Shown: positions 9,624 to 19,254 of the stretch, piece after piece | Position numbering within the stretch: the stretch's first letter is position 1 | Layout: each line of letters opens with the position of its first letter | Source: Methylophilaceae bacterium | GTDB taxonomy: Bacteria; Pseudomonadota; Gammaproteobacteria; Burkholderiales; Methylophilaceae | Assembly: GCA_947379975.1 (NCBI GenBank) | Contig: CANCPF010000016.1 | Coordinates: 1 to 46,090, forward strand | DNA length: 46,090 nucleotides | Reading direction: 5' to 3' | The notes under the pieces: model-generated | Told to the model about the DNA's origin: nothing | Databases searched by the model: none | What the model saw: the letters and a program-made list of their open reading frames with translations, nothing else | Position numbers and translations under genes: made by a program

Positions 9624-9639
9624 ACTAATTCGCATTAGT
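9624..9639. promoter_or_regulatory. Dyad ACTAAT-TCGC-ATTAGT upstream of puuD
   Basis: Perfect 6-bp arms around a 4-base centre, 62 bp before the puuD start. It shares ACTAA/TTAGT halves with the dyad at 9464-9479. The two sites flank the 255-bp divergent promoter region, which also holds CACTT (9481-9485) / AAGTG (9500-9504). Candidate operator. Confidence 0.4.
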
Positions 9640-9700
9640 CAGGATCACAACACCAAGCATGTAAAAGTATTTTTTTAATAGAGATGACTGATATTTTGTA

Positions 9701-10495
9701 ATGAAAGCAATAAAAATAAAACCAGTAGTATTAATTCCAGCCGATGTTAAACATCTAGGCGAGCATCCTGTTCACATGGCAGGACAGAAATATATTATGG
9801 CGGTAGCTCAAGCCGCTGGCGGCTTACCCTTGGTTGTTCCCGCAATTGCTGATCAACTGGACATAGAAGCGCTGCTGACTATTGCAGATGGAATTTTGCT
9901 AACAGGCGCAGTTTCTAATGTACATCCTTTACATTTTGGACAAGAAATACACAATCCATCATTGCCGCTAGACCCAGCCCGAGATGCGCTGACTTTGGCT
10001 TTAATTCGTGCGGCTATTGCAGCGAAAGTGCCACTGTTGGCAATTTGCCGCGGCTTTCAAGAAATGAACGTGGCCTTTGGTGGTAGCTTGCACCAAGCGG
10101 TACACGAAGCCGCTGGCTTAAATGATCATCGTGAAGCTAAAGATTTACCTCTCGAAATACAATACGCCCCAGCGCATACGATTAAATTAGTGGCTAACGG
10201 CAAGTTAGCTAACATAGTTGGTAACACTGAAATACTGGTGAACTCTTTACATGGCCAAGGTTTGGACCGCTTAGGTCTAGGTTTAGTCGCGGAAGCGCAT
10301 GCGCCAGATGGCCTAATTGAGTCTGTAAGTGTTGAAGGTGCCGCTGCGTTTGCACTAGGTGTGCAATGGCACCCCGAGTGGAAGGTAATGGAATCTCCTA
10401 CCTCGCTAGCTATTTTTCAAGCCTTTGGCGATGCTTGCCGCGAAAGAGCCAAATCGCGTCAACTTAGCATGCAAATACTGGCTGGGCCCGAATAG
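9701..10495 (+). CDS. puuD: Gamma-glutamyl-GABA hydrolase family, class-I amidotransferase
   Basis: This 264-residue peptidase-C26 protein matches PuuD of E. coli and SpuA of Pseudomonas. The nucleophile is Cys116 in LLAICRGFQEMNVAFGGSLHQ, and the rest of the triad is His224 and Glu226 in QWHPEW. PuuD cleaves gamma-glutamyl-GABA to glutamate and GABA, the last step of the gamma-glutamylated putrescine route, in the cytosol. It is first in a long plus-strand cluster whose next genes are the ligase and an aminotransferase, the order of spuABC. The dyad at 9624-9639 upstream suggests control by the divergent MocR protein. The SpuA name would be equally justified. Confidence 0.9.
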   Translation: MKAIKIKPVVLIPADVKHLGEHPVHMAGQKYIMAVAQAAGGLPLVVPAIADQLDIEALLTIADGILLTGAVSNVHPLHFGQEIHNPSLPLDPARDALTLALIRAAIAAKVPLLAICRGFQEMNVAFGGSLHQAVHEAAGLNDHREAKDLPLEIQYAPAHTIKLVANGKLANIVGNTEILVNSLHGQGLDRLGLGLVAEAHAPDGLIESVSVEGAAAFALGVQWHPEWKVMESPTSLAIFQAFGDACRERAKSRQLSMQILAGPE

Positions 10496-10568
10496 ACGTA
10501 GTCAACTGATAAGAACTGCAAGGTAATTAATAAACTTTAGATCTTAAAAAGTACGCTGGAGAATAACA

Positions 10569-11939
10569 ATGATTAGCCCAAGAGATTTTAAGTTAGCTGA
10601 TATGGATCGCTGGTTAACTGATAATAACGTCACTGAAATTGAATGTTTAGTGCCAGATTTAACCGGTGTTGCACGCGGAAAAATATTGCCGCGTGAAAAG
10701 TTTTCAACCGATCGCGCCATGCGCCTGCCCGAGGCTGTGCTTGGGGTAACGGTAACTGGTGAGTCTCCTCGAGGCCATGCTGGCTACGACAGCGTAATGG
10801 GTTTTACCGATAAAGACATGGTGTTGCTGCCAGACCCAACCACGTTAAGGTTAGTGCCATGGGCAGCGGACCCGACCGCGCAAGTGATTATGGATTGTGT
10901 TGGACATGATGGCAAGCCGATTGATTTTGCACCACGTAATGTATTGCGCCGCGTTACGGGTTTATTTAAAGATTTAGGTTGGACGCCGATTGTCGCGCCT
11001 GAATTAGAATTTTATTTATTGGCTAGAAATATTGATCCGGATTTGCCACTCACGCCGCCGATTGGTCGCAGTGGTCGCAGAGAAACTAGTCGCCAGTTAT
11101 ATAGCATAGATGCGGTGAATGAGTTTGATCCGCTGTTTGAAGATATTTACGATTACTGCGAAGTGATGGGCTTGGAGCTTGATACGCTGATTCATGAATT
11201 TGGCGCGGGCCAAATGGAAATCAATTTTTTGCACGACGAGCCGATGATTCTGGCAGATAAGTCTTTTTTCTTTAAACGAGTCTTGCGTGAAGCGGCCATG
11301 CGTCACGATATGTATGCCACTTTTATGGCCAAGCCCATGCAAAACGAGCCTGGCTCTGCTATGCATATTCACCAAAGTGTGATTGATAGTAAAACCGGCC
11401 AAAATATATTCAGCCTGCCAGATGGTTCTGCTTCGCCGCTATTTTTTAACTACATTGCCGGTTTACAAAAATATCTACCAGCAGCCATGTCTATTTTGGC
11501 GCCTTATGTTAACTCCTATCGCCGTATTGTGCGTGATGGCGCCGCGCCGATTAACATTGAGTGGGGTTACGATAATCGTACTGTTGGCATTCGCGTGCCT
11601 ATCTCTGAGCCTTCTGGCCGTAGGATTGAAAATCGGGTGGTTGGGGCTGATGCCAATCCCTATTTGGCCATGGCGGTTACACTGGCTTGCGGCTATTTAG
11701 GTATTGTAGAAAAATTACAACCAACCGCAGTTACCACTGGCAGCGCCTACGCCTCTGATTATCAGTTACCACGCGGGCTTTCTGAAGCGCTTCGAGAATT
11801 AGAGCATGCCAAAGCTTTGCATAAAGTATTGGGTGAAAATTTCGTTAATGTATACCTTGCGGTAAAAGAAACTGAGCATGATGAATTTATGCGTGTGATT
11901 AGTCCGTGGGAACGTGAACATTTGTTGATGCATGTTTAG
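10569..11939 (+). CDS. puuA: Gamma-glutamylputrescine synthetase, glutamine-synthetase family
   Basis: This 456-residue protein belongs to the glutamine synthetase superfamily, PuuA/SpuB branch, which ligates glutamate to putrescine with ATP. It shows IECLVPDLTGVARGKILPR at the N-terminus, the metal-binding PELEFYL and EFGAGQMEIN blocks, MHIHQS (nucleotide/metal site) and the NRTVGIRVPISEP arginine block. It is shorter and differently spaced from housekeeping GlnA, and there is no C-terminal adenylylation tyrosine block. GGAG lies just upstream of the ATG. It sits between the amidotransferase and the aminotransferase. A second ligase of the superfamily, GmaS, occurs at 31040. Polyamine specificity is taken from operon context. 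Confidence 0.9.
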   Translation: MISPRDFKLADMDRWLTDNNVTEIECLVPDLTGVARGKILPREKFSTDRAMRLPEAVLGVTVTGESPRGHAGYDSVMGFTDKDMVLLPDPTTLRLVPWAADPTAQVIMDCVGHDGKPIDFAPRNVLRRVTGLFKDLGWTPIVAPELEFYLLARNIDPDLPLTPPIGRSGRRETSRQLYSIDAVNEFDPLFEDIYDYCEVMGLELDTLIHEFGAGQMEINFLHDEPMILADKSFFFKRVLREAAMRHDMYATFMAKPMQNEPGSAMHIHQSVIDSKTGQNIFSLPDGSASPLFFNYIAGLQKYLPAAMSILAPYVNSYRRIVRDGAAPINIEWGYDNRTVGIRVPISEPSGRRIENRVVGADANPYLAMAVTLACGYLGIVEKLQPTAVTTGSAYASDYQLPRGLSEALRELEHAKALHKVLGENFVNVYLAVKETEHDEFMRVISPWEREHLLMHV

Positions 11940-11991
11940 AAAATTTAGATTTCAACCCATCATCTATTAAGCACAGTGAACTGAGAATATT

Positions 11992-13371
11992 ATGAACGGC
12001 AATACCAGTAAAATTCAAGCAGTAGATTCAGCGCATTACTTTCATCCGTTTACTGATCACCAAGCCTTGGCGGCCAAAGGCTCGCGCATCATTGAAAAAG
12101 CGGACGGCATTTATATCTGGGACTCTAAAGGTGAAAAAATCCTAGATGCCATGTCTGGTTTGTGGTGTGTGAATGTGGGCTATGGCCGCCAAGAATTGGT
12201 AGATGCTGCCGCCAAACAGATGCAAGTTTTGCCGTATTACAATAGCTTTTTTTCAACCACTAACGTACCTGCCGTCAAACTCGCTGAGCGCATTGTTAAG
12301 TTGGCGGGTGATAATTTCTCGCACGTATTTTTTAGTAGCTCAGGATCAGAATCTAACGATACCAATATCCGTATGGTGCGGCATTATTGGGCAACGTTAG
12401 GGCATCCTGAACGTAAAATCATTATTAGCCGTAAAAATGCTTATCACGGCTCAACCATGGCCGGTGCTTCTTTAGGCGGCATGAGTTACATGCATGAGCA
12501 AGGCGGCTTGCCGATTCCGGATATTGTCCATATTGAGCAGCCTTATTTTTACGGCTTAGCACATGATAAAAATAAAGACGCGTTCGGTATTGAGGCCGCA
12601 GGATGGCTAGAAGCTAAAATTCTTGAAGTCGGCGCGGACAAAGTTGCGGCGTTTATTGGTGAGCCAGTACAGGGCGCCGGCGGTGTAATTATTCCGCCTA
12701 GAACTTACTGGCCAGAAATTCAGCGCATCTGTGATAAATACGGTATTTTATTGATTTGCGATGAGGTGATTTGTGGTTTTGGTCGATTAGGTTATTGGTT
12801 TGGCTCTGAACTCATGGGTGCTAAACCTGACTTAATGACTTTCGCTAAAGGTGTGACTTCCGGCTACATTCCGCTCGGTGGTGTGGTGATAGGCAAACGT
12901 GTAGCCAAAGTGTTGATAGAGCAGGGCGGCGAATTTAATCACGGCTATACTTATTCTGGTCATCCTGTGGCCTGCGCCGTTGCTTTAGCTAATATTGATA
13001 TCCTTGAAAAAGAAGGTTTGGTCGACCGTGTACGCAACGAAACCGGGCCCTATCTCGCACAAAATTTTGCTGAATTAGCTGACCATCCATTAGTGGGTGG
13101 TGCGGAAACTTGTGGTTTGGTAGCGGGTTTTGCGCTGATGAAAGATCCGCAGCAGCATATTGCCTTTGATGAATCTGTAGGTGCTGGCATGCGTTGCCGT
13201 AACCATTGTTTTGCGAATGGTTTAATTATGCGTGCCGTAGGCGACAGAATGATTATTGCGCCGCCCTTAGTGATTAATAAAGCGCAAATAGACGACATGA
13301 TGGTGCTGATTCGTAAATGCTTAGACGCTACGCTTGAAGAGCTGAAAACTGGCGGATTTCTAAGTAATTAA
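11992..13371 (+). CDS. spuC: Polyamine/putrescine--pyruvate aminotransferase (SpuC-like)
   Basis: This 459-residue class-III (omega) aminotransferase carries the PLP lysine near residue 286 in FAKGVTSGYIPLGGV and the PLP-ring aspartate in LLICDEVICGFGRLG. It also has GVWCVNVGYG-like entry motifs and HGYTYSGHPVACA. It most resembles SpuC, which moves the amino group of putrescine (or gamma-glutamylputrescine) to pyruvate. No gamma-glutamylputrescine oxidase (puuB) gene is in the cluster, so this transaminase probably performs the oxidative step, as in Pseudomonas. It is 52 bp downstream of puuA and likely co-transcribed. The exact amine substrate cannot be read from sequence. Confidence 0.88.
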   Translation: MNGNTSKIQAVDSAHYFHPFTDHQALAAKGSRIIEKADGIYIWDSKGEKILDAMSGLWCVNVGYGRQELVDAAAKQMQVLPYYNSFFSTTNVPAVKLAERIVKLAGDNFSHVFFSSSGSESNDTNIRMVRHYWATLGHPERKIIISRKNAYHGSTMAGASLGGMSYMHEQGGLPIPDIVHIEQPYFYGLAHDKNKDAFGIEAAGWLEAKILEVGADKVAAFIGEPVQGAGGVIIPPRTYWPEIQRICDKYGILLICDEVICGFGRLGYWFGSELMGAKPDLMTFAKGVTSGYIPLGGVVIGKRVAKVLIEQGGEFNHGYTYSGHPVACAVALANIDILEKEGLVDRVRNETGPYLAQNFAELADHPLVGGAETCGLVAGFALMKDPQQHIAFDESVGAGMRCRNHCFANGLIMRAVGDRMIIAPPLVINKAQIDDMMVLIRKCLDATLEELKTGGFLSN

Positions 13372-13506
13372 TGACAATTAGTGGCTGTAAACTGAATGGG
13401 ATGATAAATAAATTTTTACATAATGGCATTAATTTGCTACTGTTCTTTTGTTATGTTTAGCGCTTAATTTTTAATTTGATTTAGATTTTATTTGGGGAGA
13501 ATATTA

Positions 13507-14628
13507 ATGAATTTAATGTTTAATAAACGGCTTGTCAGTGTATTAGTCGGCTTCACCATTGGTGTCGCAAGTGTCGCTACAAGTTATGCCGCTACAGAAG
13601 AAAAAGTGTTAAATATCTATAATTGGTCAGATTACATTGCACCAGATACGATTGCCAATTTTGAGAAAGAGACCGGCATTAAAGTGCGTTATGACGTATT
13701 CGATTCTAACGAAATTTTACATGCCAAATTAGTGGCCAGAAAAACTGGTTACGATATTGTTGTGCCATCTTCAAATTGGGCAAAACTGCAAATAGATGGT
13801 GGCTTATTCCAAAAATTAGATAGAAAGCAGCTGACTAATTGGGGTAATTTAGACCCCGGAATTTTAACGCAAATGGCTAAAGTTGATCCAGGTAATGCTT
13901 ACTTGGTCGATTGGATGTGGAGCTATAACACGGTTGGTATTAACGTCGATAAAGTGAAAAAAGCGCTTGGTACTACGCCTATGCCAGATAATGCATGGGA
14001 GCTAGTGTTTAATCCAAAATACACCAATAAACTAAAATCTTGTGGAATCACTTATTTAGATACACCAACTGACGTGTTCTCAGCGGCTTTGCATTATATT
14101 GGCAAGCCAGCATATAGTAGCAACGCAGAGGATTATAAAGTCGCTTTTGAAATGTTGAAAAAAGTACGTCCAGATATTAAGAAGTTTAACTCAGGCGGAC
14201 AAATTGATGACTTAGCTAGTGGTAATGTTTGTGTGGCATTTGGTTGGGCTGGTGATTTCAACATGGCGCGTAAGCGTTCTATTGAGAATAAGTCGGCACA
14301 AAATATTGTGGCATTAGTGCCTAAAACTGGCGGCATTACGTTTATGGATGCAATGGCCATTCCTGCTGATGCGCCTCATCCAGGCAATGCGCATAAATTT
14401 ATCAATTACATCCTAAAACCTCAAGTGGTAGCCGCCATTAGTAACACGGTTACTTATGCCAATCCAAATAAAGCGGCAACACCATTTGTGGATGCTGAGA
14501 TTAAAAATAATAAATCAATTTTCTTATCAGATGCTGATATTGCAAAATTGATAGCGCCAGAAGCCGTCGATAGCAATATCCGCCGTGTTACAACGCGCTT
14601 ATATACACGTTTTAAAACTGGCTTGTAA
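13507..14628 (+). CDS. potF: Periplasmic putrescine-binding protein (PotF/SpuD-like)
   Basis: This 373-residue polyamine-binding protein belongs to the PotD/PotF family. A signal peptide with a basic start, a hydrophobic core (about 9-24) and an A-x-A-like cleavage near residue 28 is followed by LNIYNWSDYIAPDTIANFEKETG, the family hallmark. The frame could open at a TTG at 13492, but that codon overlaps the strong ribosome-binding site GGGGAGA (13494-13500). The ATG at 13507, 7 bases from the site, is the better start. One binding protein is present, whereas Pseudomonas has SpuD and SpuE. Putrescine preference is inferred from its PotF/SpuD-like N-terminus and neighbours. Confidence 0.92.
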   Translation: MNLMFNKRLVSVLVGFTIGVASVATSYAATEEKVLNIYNWSDYIAPDTIANFEKETGIKVRYDVFDSNEILHAKLVARKTGYDIVVPSSNWAKLQIDGGLFQKLDRKQLTNWGNLDPGILTQMAKVDPGNAYLVDWMWSYNTVGINVDKVKKALGTTPMPDNAWELVFNPKYTNKLKSCGITYLDTPTDVFSAALHYIGKPAYSSNAEDYKVAFEMLKKVRPDIKKFNSGGQIDDLASGNVCVAFGWAGDFNMARKRSIENKSAQNIVALVPKTGGITFMDAMAIPADAPHPGNAHKFINYILKPQVVAAISNTVTYANPNKAATPFVDAEIKNNKSIFLSDADIAKLIAPEAVDSNIRRVTTRLYTRFKTGL

Positions 14629-14648
14629 TTATGTAAGCAGCAAAAATA

Positions 14649-14706
14649 GACAGCGTTTCGCCTAAACTAACTTGTAAGGTTTGTGTGAAAGAGCTGTCAA
14701 TTTTTT
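14649..14706 (+). terminator. Attenuator-like hairpin between potF and potG
   Basis: GACAGC (14649-14654) pairs with GCTGTC (14693-14698). Inside, TTTC can pair with GAAA and AAAC with GTTT. After AA comes a run of six T (14701-14706). Partial termination here would give more binding protein than membrane components, a common arrangement in ABC importers. Confidence 0.55.
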
Positions 14707-14764
14707 GAAATAAAGCATCTCGTTACAAATATCAAAAAAACGTTTATTTGAAGTAAGGTTAATT

Positions 14765-15880
14765 ATGGCAACAGCACCCAAAGCGAATATCGTACGCGAA
14801 GATTTATTGCGCGTTGAAGGCGTCACCAAGATTTTTGATGGTGCAGTCAAAGCGGTTGATAATGTTTCGCTTACGGTTGCAACTGGCGAGATTTTTGCGT
14901 TGCTCGGTGGTTCTGGTTGTGGAAAATCGACCTTGCTACGTATGTTGGCTGGCTTTGAGACACCGACCAAAGGTCGAATTTTTCTGGCCGGTGAAGATAT
15001 TACTGATTTGCCGCCTTATAAACGCCCAATCAATATGATGTTTCAGTCCTATGCGCTTTTCCCGCATTTAACTGTTTGGGAGAACATTGCATTTGGGTTA
15101 AAGCGTGATGGAATGCCTAGGGATAAAATTGCTGAGCGTGTAGAGAAAATGTTGGCTCTGGTGCAATTGACTAAATTTGCTCAACGTAAACCACATCAGC
15201 TTTCTGGCGGTCAGCAACAGCGTGTTGCGTTGGCGCGTAGTTTAGCTAAACGGCCTAAATTATTATTACTGGATGAACCTTTAGGCGCCTTGGATAAAAA
15301 ATTACGCGAAACTACACAGCTAGAACTCGTTAATATTATTGAAGAGGTAGGCGTGACATGTGTGTTAGTAACGCATGACCAAGAAGAGGCGATGACCATG
15401 GCCTCGCGTATTGCGGTGATGCATGAAGGCTATTTTATGCAAGTCGGTGCGCCAGATGAGGTTTATGAAATGCCAAACAGCCGTCAGGTGGCTGATTTTA
15501 TTGGTAACGTGAATATATTTGATGGCGTAATTGAAGAAGATGAAGCTGATCATGTGACCGTACGTAGTGCAGAATGTATGCATTATGTAGGCCATGGTAT
15601 CAGTGGCCATTCTGGCATGAGCGTAGGCGTGGCCTTGCGCCCAGAGAAAATCTTACTCAGTAAAGAAAAGCCCACCGGTGATTATAACTGGTGCGCAGGC
15701 GAAGTAGTTGAGATGGTCTACTTTGGCGCACATACGACTTATCATTTAAAGCTTGCCAGCGGCAAGGTGATTAAAGCGCAAGAACTCAATAATACCCGCG
15801 ACTTAAGTTATGGTTTAACTTGGGGCGATACTGCTTATGCGCACTGGAACGAACACGCGATGGTTGTACTAACGCAATAG
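14765..15880 (+). CDS. potG: Polyamine ABC transporter ATP-binding protein
   Basis: This 371-residue ATPase powers polyamine import. It shows Walker A GGSGCGKST (about residues 48-56), the ABC signature LSGGQQQRVALARSLA (about 145-160), Walker B LLLLDEPLGALD (about 165-176) and the switch histidine in VTHDQEEAM. A C-terminal TOBE-like domain (about 280-365) is typical of PotA/PotG. The ribosome-binding site GAAGTAAGG precedes the ATG. It follows a hairpin that may tune expression and lies 9 bp before the first permease gene. It corresponds to SpuF. Confidence 0.93.
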   Translation: MATAPKANIVREDLLRVEGVTKIFDGAVKAVDNVSLTVATGEIFALLGGSGCGKSTLLRMLAGFETPTKGRIFLAGEDITDLPPYKRPINMMFQSYALFPHLTVWENIAFGLKRDGMPRDKIAERVEKMLALVQLTKFAQRKPHQLSGGQQQRVALARSLAKRPKLLLLDEPLGALDKKLRETTQLELVNIIEEVGVTCVLVTHDQEEAMTMASRIAVMHEGYFMQVGAPDEVYEMPNSRQVADFIGNVNIFDGVIEEDEADHVTVRSAECMHYVGHGISGHSGMSVGVALRPEKILLSKEKPTGDYNWCAGEVVEMVYFGAHTTYHLKLASGKVIKAQELNNTRDLSYGLTWGDTAYAHWNEHAMVVLTQ

Positions 15881-15889
15881 GCAATCTCG

Positions 15890-16804
15890 ATGAAAAATAT
15901 ATCCATTAGAAATAACATATCTAGCGCTCTGCGTAAGTTGATTGATGGACGCCATTTTGTCATAGGCGTGCCTTATTTCTGGTTTTTGATACTGGCATTA
16001 GTGCCATTGCTGATTGTGCTTAAAATTAGCTTGTCAGAGATGGAATCGACCGAGGTGTCGAGCTTGATAGAATGGGCGAATGGCTGGCCTACGGTGAAGC
16101 TAAACTTTGCTAGCTATATGTTTATTGCCACCGACGCTCTTTATTATCAAACCTACTTATCTTCACTTAGATATGCTTTGATGACGACAGTAATCTGTTT
16201 AATCATCGCTTATCCGTTTGCCTACTTTATGGCGCGCTCACCCAAGCATATTCAACCAACTTTGTTAATGTTGATTATGTTGCCGTTTTGGACCTCGTTT
16301 TTATTGCGTATTTATGCTTGGAAAACCTTATTGGTGAACAACGGCGTGATTAACAATATTCTGATGAGTTTAGGCTTAATTCAAGACCCAATCGCCATGA
16401 TGAATACACCATTTTCATTAATGGTGGGCATGGTGTATTCCTATTTACCCTTTATGATATTGCCGCTGTATGCCAATTTATCTAAATTAGATATGCGCTA
16501 TTTAGAAGCTGCAGCTGATCTAGGAACCAGTCCATTTAAAGCATTTTGGTTGATCACTGTGCCATTGTCTAAAGCCGGTATCATCGCCGGTTCTATGCTG
16601 GTGTTTATTCCTGCAGTTGGCGAATATGTGATTCCAGAATTATTAGGTGGCTCAGATACATTGATGATAGGCCGCGTATTGTGGGATGAGTTTTTTAGTA
16701 ATAATGATTGGCCTATGGCTTCTGCCGTAGCCGTAGTGATGATATTGCTGATTATGTTACCTATGGCTATTTACAATAAATATCAAGCTGAGTCTAAAGC
16801 ATGA
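15890..16804 (+). CDS. potH: Polyamine ABC transporter permease PotH
   Basis: This 304-residue inner-membrane permease is of the PotB/PotH type, with six predicted membrane segments starting at about residue 25. The permease EAA loop is visible as EAAADLGTSPFKAFWLITVPLSKAG (about 206-230), which docks the ATPase. The family block VPAVGEYVIPELLGG is also present, here as IPAVGEYVIPELLGG. It overlaps the next permease by 4 bp (ATGA), showing translational coupling. It corresponds to SpuG. Confidence 0.93.
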   Translation: MKNISIRNNISSALRKLIDGRHFVIGVPYFWFLILALVPLLIVLKISLSEMESTEVSSLIEWANGWPTVKLNFASYMFIATDALYYQTYLSSLRYALMTTVICLIIAYPFAYFMARSPKHIQPTLLMLIMLPFWTSFLLRIYAWKTLLVNNGVINNILMSLGLIQDPIAMMNTPFSLMVGMVYSYLPFMILPLYANLSKLDMRYLEAAADLGTSPFKAFWLITVPLSKAGIIAGSMLVFIPAVGEYVIPELLGGSDTLMIGRVLWDEFFSNNDWPMASAVAVVMILLIMLPMAIYNKYQAESKA

Positions 16805-17718
16805 AAACTCCCTTGAAATCTAGCCTACGACTTAGCGAGAAGCATGCTACAAAATCGCCAGTTACAATGGCTGTCAGCCCTAAAATGATTAAGTGGTTTA
16901 GTCAAAGCTGGATGCTGGTGGTTTATGTTTTTTTGTATATGCCTATCGTCACGCTAGTGATATTTTCGTTCAATGATTCGCAATTGGCAGCCGTTTGGAG
17001 TCACGCCAGCTTAAGGTGGTATGCAGCCTTGATGAAAGATAATGACTTGATTTCTGCCGTGCTGTTATCTCTTAAAATTGCTTTTCTGTCCGCCTTGATT
17101 TCGGTTTTTTTTGGCACATTCACGGCCTTCGCCTTAAATCGCTACAAGCGTTTTCAAGGCCGCACACTATTATCTTCAATGGCTAGCACGCCACTAGTGA
17201 TGCCAGATGTGATTGTAGGTTTATCATTACTATTGATGTTGGTTTCCCTGCAACATTGGCTAGGTTATCCGGAGCGTGGCTTATTCACCATATTACTCGG
17301 ACATGCTTTACTTGGAACTGCGTATGCCACGGTTGTCGTGACTTCTAGGTTGCGTGAAATGGATAGCAAATTAGATGAAGCTGCGATGGATTTAGGTTGT
17401 CAGCCTTTTCAAGTATTCAGACTGGTTACGCTACCATTACTTGTGCCAGCGCTGGTGTCTGCTTTTTTGCTGACTTTCACCTTATCTTTTGATGATGTGG
17501 TGTTGTCGTCTTTCTTATCTGGCCCAGGCTATTCTACGATGCCTATGGTGATATTTTCTCGCGCTAGATTAGGCTTAAACCCGACCATAAATGCCGTCGC
17601 AACCGTAACCATTACTGTGGTAACCATTGCAGTACTGGCCTCTAGCTTTTATACCTCACGTCAAGAACGCAATCGTAAGCGTGAAGTCGCACAAGCTTAT
17701 AGCGATATGAATAAGTGA
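16801..17718 (+). CDS. potI: Polyamine ABC transporter permease PotI
   Basis: This 305-residue permease is the partner of PotH. The EAA loop is seen as EAAMDLGCQPFQVFRLVTLPLLVPA (about 198-222), followed by LSFDDVVLSSFLSGPG, a PotC/PotI hallmark. Six membrane segments are predicted, after an N-terminal cytoplasmic tail of about 35 residues that is longer than usual. The start overlaps the potH stop by 4 bp. It corresponds to SpuH and completes the importer. Confidence 0.93.
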   Translation: MKTPLKSSLRLSEKHATKSPVTMAVSPKMIKWFSQSWMLVVYVFLYMPIVTLVIFSFNDSQLAAVWSHASLRWYAALMKDNDLISAVLLSLKIAFLSALISVFFGTFTAFALNRYKRFQGRTLLSSMASTPLVMPDVIVGLSLLLMLVSLQHWLGYPERGLFTILLGHALLGTAYATVVVTSRLREMDSKLDEAAMDLGCQPFQVFRLVTLPLLVPALVSAFLLTFTLSFDDVVLSSFLSGPGYSTMPMVIFSRARLGLNPTINAVATVTITVVTIAVLASSFYTSRQERNRKREVAQAYSDMNK

Positions 17719-17790
17719 TATTCAATAAGTGATAGCCAACTTCGTTATTCATGCCTCACATATGCATAACCCAATCAATAAGGAAGTTTA

Positions 17791-19251
17791 ATGCCTCTCA
17801 AATTATCACATACCCATTTACTTAAAAACAATCTTACTTTACTCGCTGGGCAATGGGTAGCGGCTGATTCCGGCGCAACTATTAAAGTCACAAATCCAGC
17901 CAATGGTGAGCTTGTGGCTGAGGTGCCACTAATGGGCCGTGCTGAAACAGAGCGAGCCATTAGTGCCTCGGCAGTGGCACAAAAGTCATGGAAAATGCTC
18001 ACCGCAGCGGCGCGTTCTACTATTCTAAAGCGCTGGTTTGCACTTATTATTGAGCACAAAGAAGATTTGGCACAACTACTTACCGCTGAACAGGGTAAAC
18101 CTTTAGCAGAAGCACGCGGAGAAGTCGCTTACGGCGCCAGTTTTATCGAGTGGTTTGCAGAAGAAGCCAAGCGCGTCTATGGTGAAGTGATTCCTGCGCC
18201 TCTGACTGACCGTCGATTATTAGTACTTAAACAGCCGATTGGTGTGACGGCCGCTATTACACCGTGGAATTTCCCTATCGCGATGATTACCCGCAAAGCC
18301 GGGCCAGCATTGGCAGCTGGTTGCAGTATGATCATTAAACCCGCAGAACAAACGCCATTATGTGCGATTGCGCTGGCAGTATTAGCCGAAGAAGCAGGTA
18401 TTCCTGCCGGTGTATTGCAAGTGGTGACCGGAGATGCTAAACAGATAGGCGCAGCCATGTGTGAGAGCACCGCAGTGACTAAATTATCCTTTACTGGCTC
18501 TACTGAAGTTGGCCGTATTTTAATGCGCCAATGTGCCGATAGTATAAAAAAATTATCGCTAGAATTGGGCGGTAATGCGCCGTTTATTGTGTTTAATGAT
18601 GCAGATTTAGACGCAGCAGTTGAAGGTGCGATGTTGAGTAAATTCCGTAATGCCGGACAAACCTGCGTGTGCTCTAACCGCCTGTTTGTACAAGATGGCG
18701 TATTTGATGAATTTGCTGAAAAATTAGCCGCACGCGTCGGTCAGTTAAAAGTAGGGCACGGTACAGAAGATGGCGTAATGCAAGGGCCGCTGATAGATGA
18801 AGCCGCCATCGCAAAAATTGAAAGCCATGTGGCGGATGCCATTAGTAAAGGTGCTAGCTTAATTGGAGGCGGTAAACGCCATGAGCTAGGCGGTACGTTT
18901 TTTGAGCCGACGGTGTTGGCTAATGTTAGCAAAGACGCTTTAATTTTTAGTGAAGAAACTTTTGGCCCAGTCGCGCCTTTGTTTAGATTTAAAAACGACG
19001 AAGAAGTCATTGAGTTGGCAAACGACACTGAGTTTGGCTTAGCGTCCTACTTTTACAGCCGTGATATTGGTCGCATTTGGCGCGTTGCAGAGGCCTTGGA
19101 ATATGGCATGGTTGGCGTGAACACAGGCATTATTTCTAATGAAGTAGCGCCTTTTGGCGGCATAAAGCAATCTGGCCTAGGCCGCGAAGGCTCACATCAT
19201 GGTTTAGACGAATATCTCGAAATTAAATATGTTTGTATGGCGGGCATTTAA
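17791..19251 (+). CDS. gabD: Succinate-semialdehyde dehydrogenase (GabD-like)
   Basis: This 486-residue aldehyde dehydrogenase resembles GabD, which oxidises succinate semialdehyde to succinate at the end of GABA degradation. The catalytic cysteine is near residue 292 in NAGQTCVCSNRLFV and the general-base glutamate is in LELGGNAPFIVF. TPWNFPIAMITRKAGPALAAGC and FTGSTEVGRILMRQCA are characteristic of the GabD group. The nearby arginine and serine of the active site (Cys-x-x-x-Asn-Arg) are those of GabD. It is 72 bp from potI and 3 bp before the next dehydrogenase. NADP or NAD preference cannot be decided. Confidence 0.9.
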   Translation: MPLKLSHTHLLKNNLTLLAGQWVAADSGATIKVTNPANGELVAEVPLMGRAETERAISASAVAQKSWKMLTAAARSTILKRWFALIIEHKEDLAQLLTAEQGKPLAEARGEVAYGASFIEWFAEEAKRVYGEVIPAPLTDRRLLVLKQPIGVTAAITPWNFPIAMITRKAGPALAAGCSMIIKPAEQTPLCAIALAVLAEEAGIPAGVLQVVTGDAKQIGAAMCESTAVTKLSFTGSTEVGRILMRQCADSIKKLSLELGGNAPFIVFNDADLDAAVEGAMLSKFRNAGQTCVCSNRLFVQDGVFDEFAEKLAARVGQLKVGHGTEDGVMQGPLIDEAAIAKIESHVADAISKGASLIGGGKRHELGGTFFEPTVLANVSKDALIFSEETFGPVAPLFRFKNDEEVIELANDTEFGLASYFYSRDIGRIWRVAEALEYGMVGVNTGIISNEVAPFGGIKQSGLGREGSHHGLDEYLEIKYVCMAGI

Positions 19252-19254
19252 CTC

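Noticed and set aside
13424..13438. Sigma-54-like promoter (TGGCA...TTGCT) before potF
   Set aside because: The GG and GC elements are separated by 9 bases, not the required 10, so the match fails.
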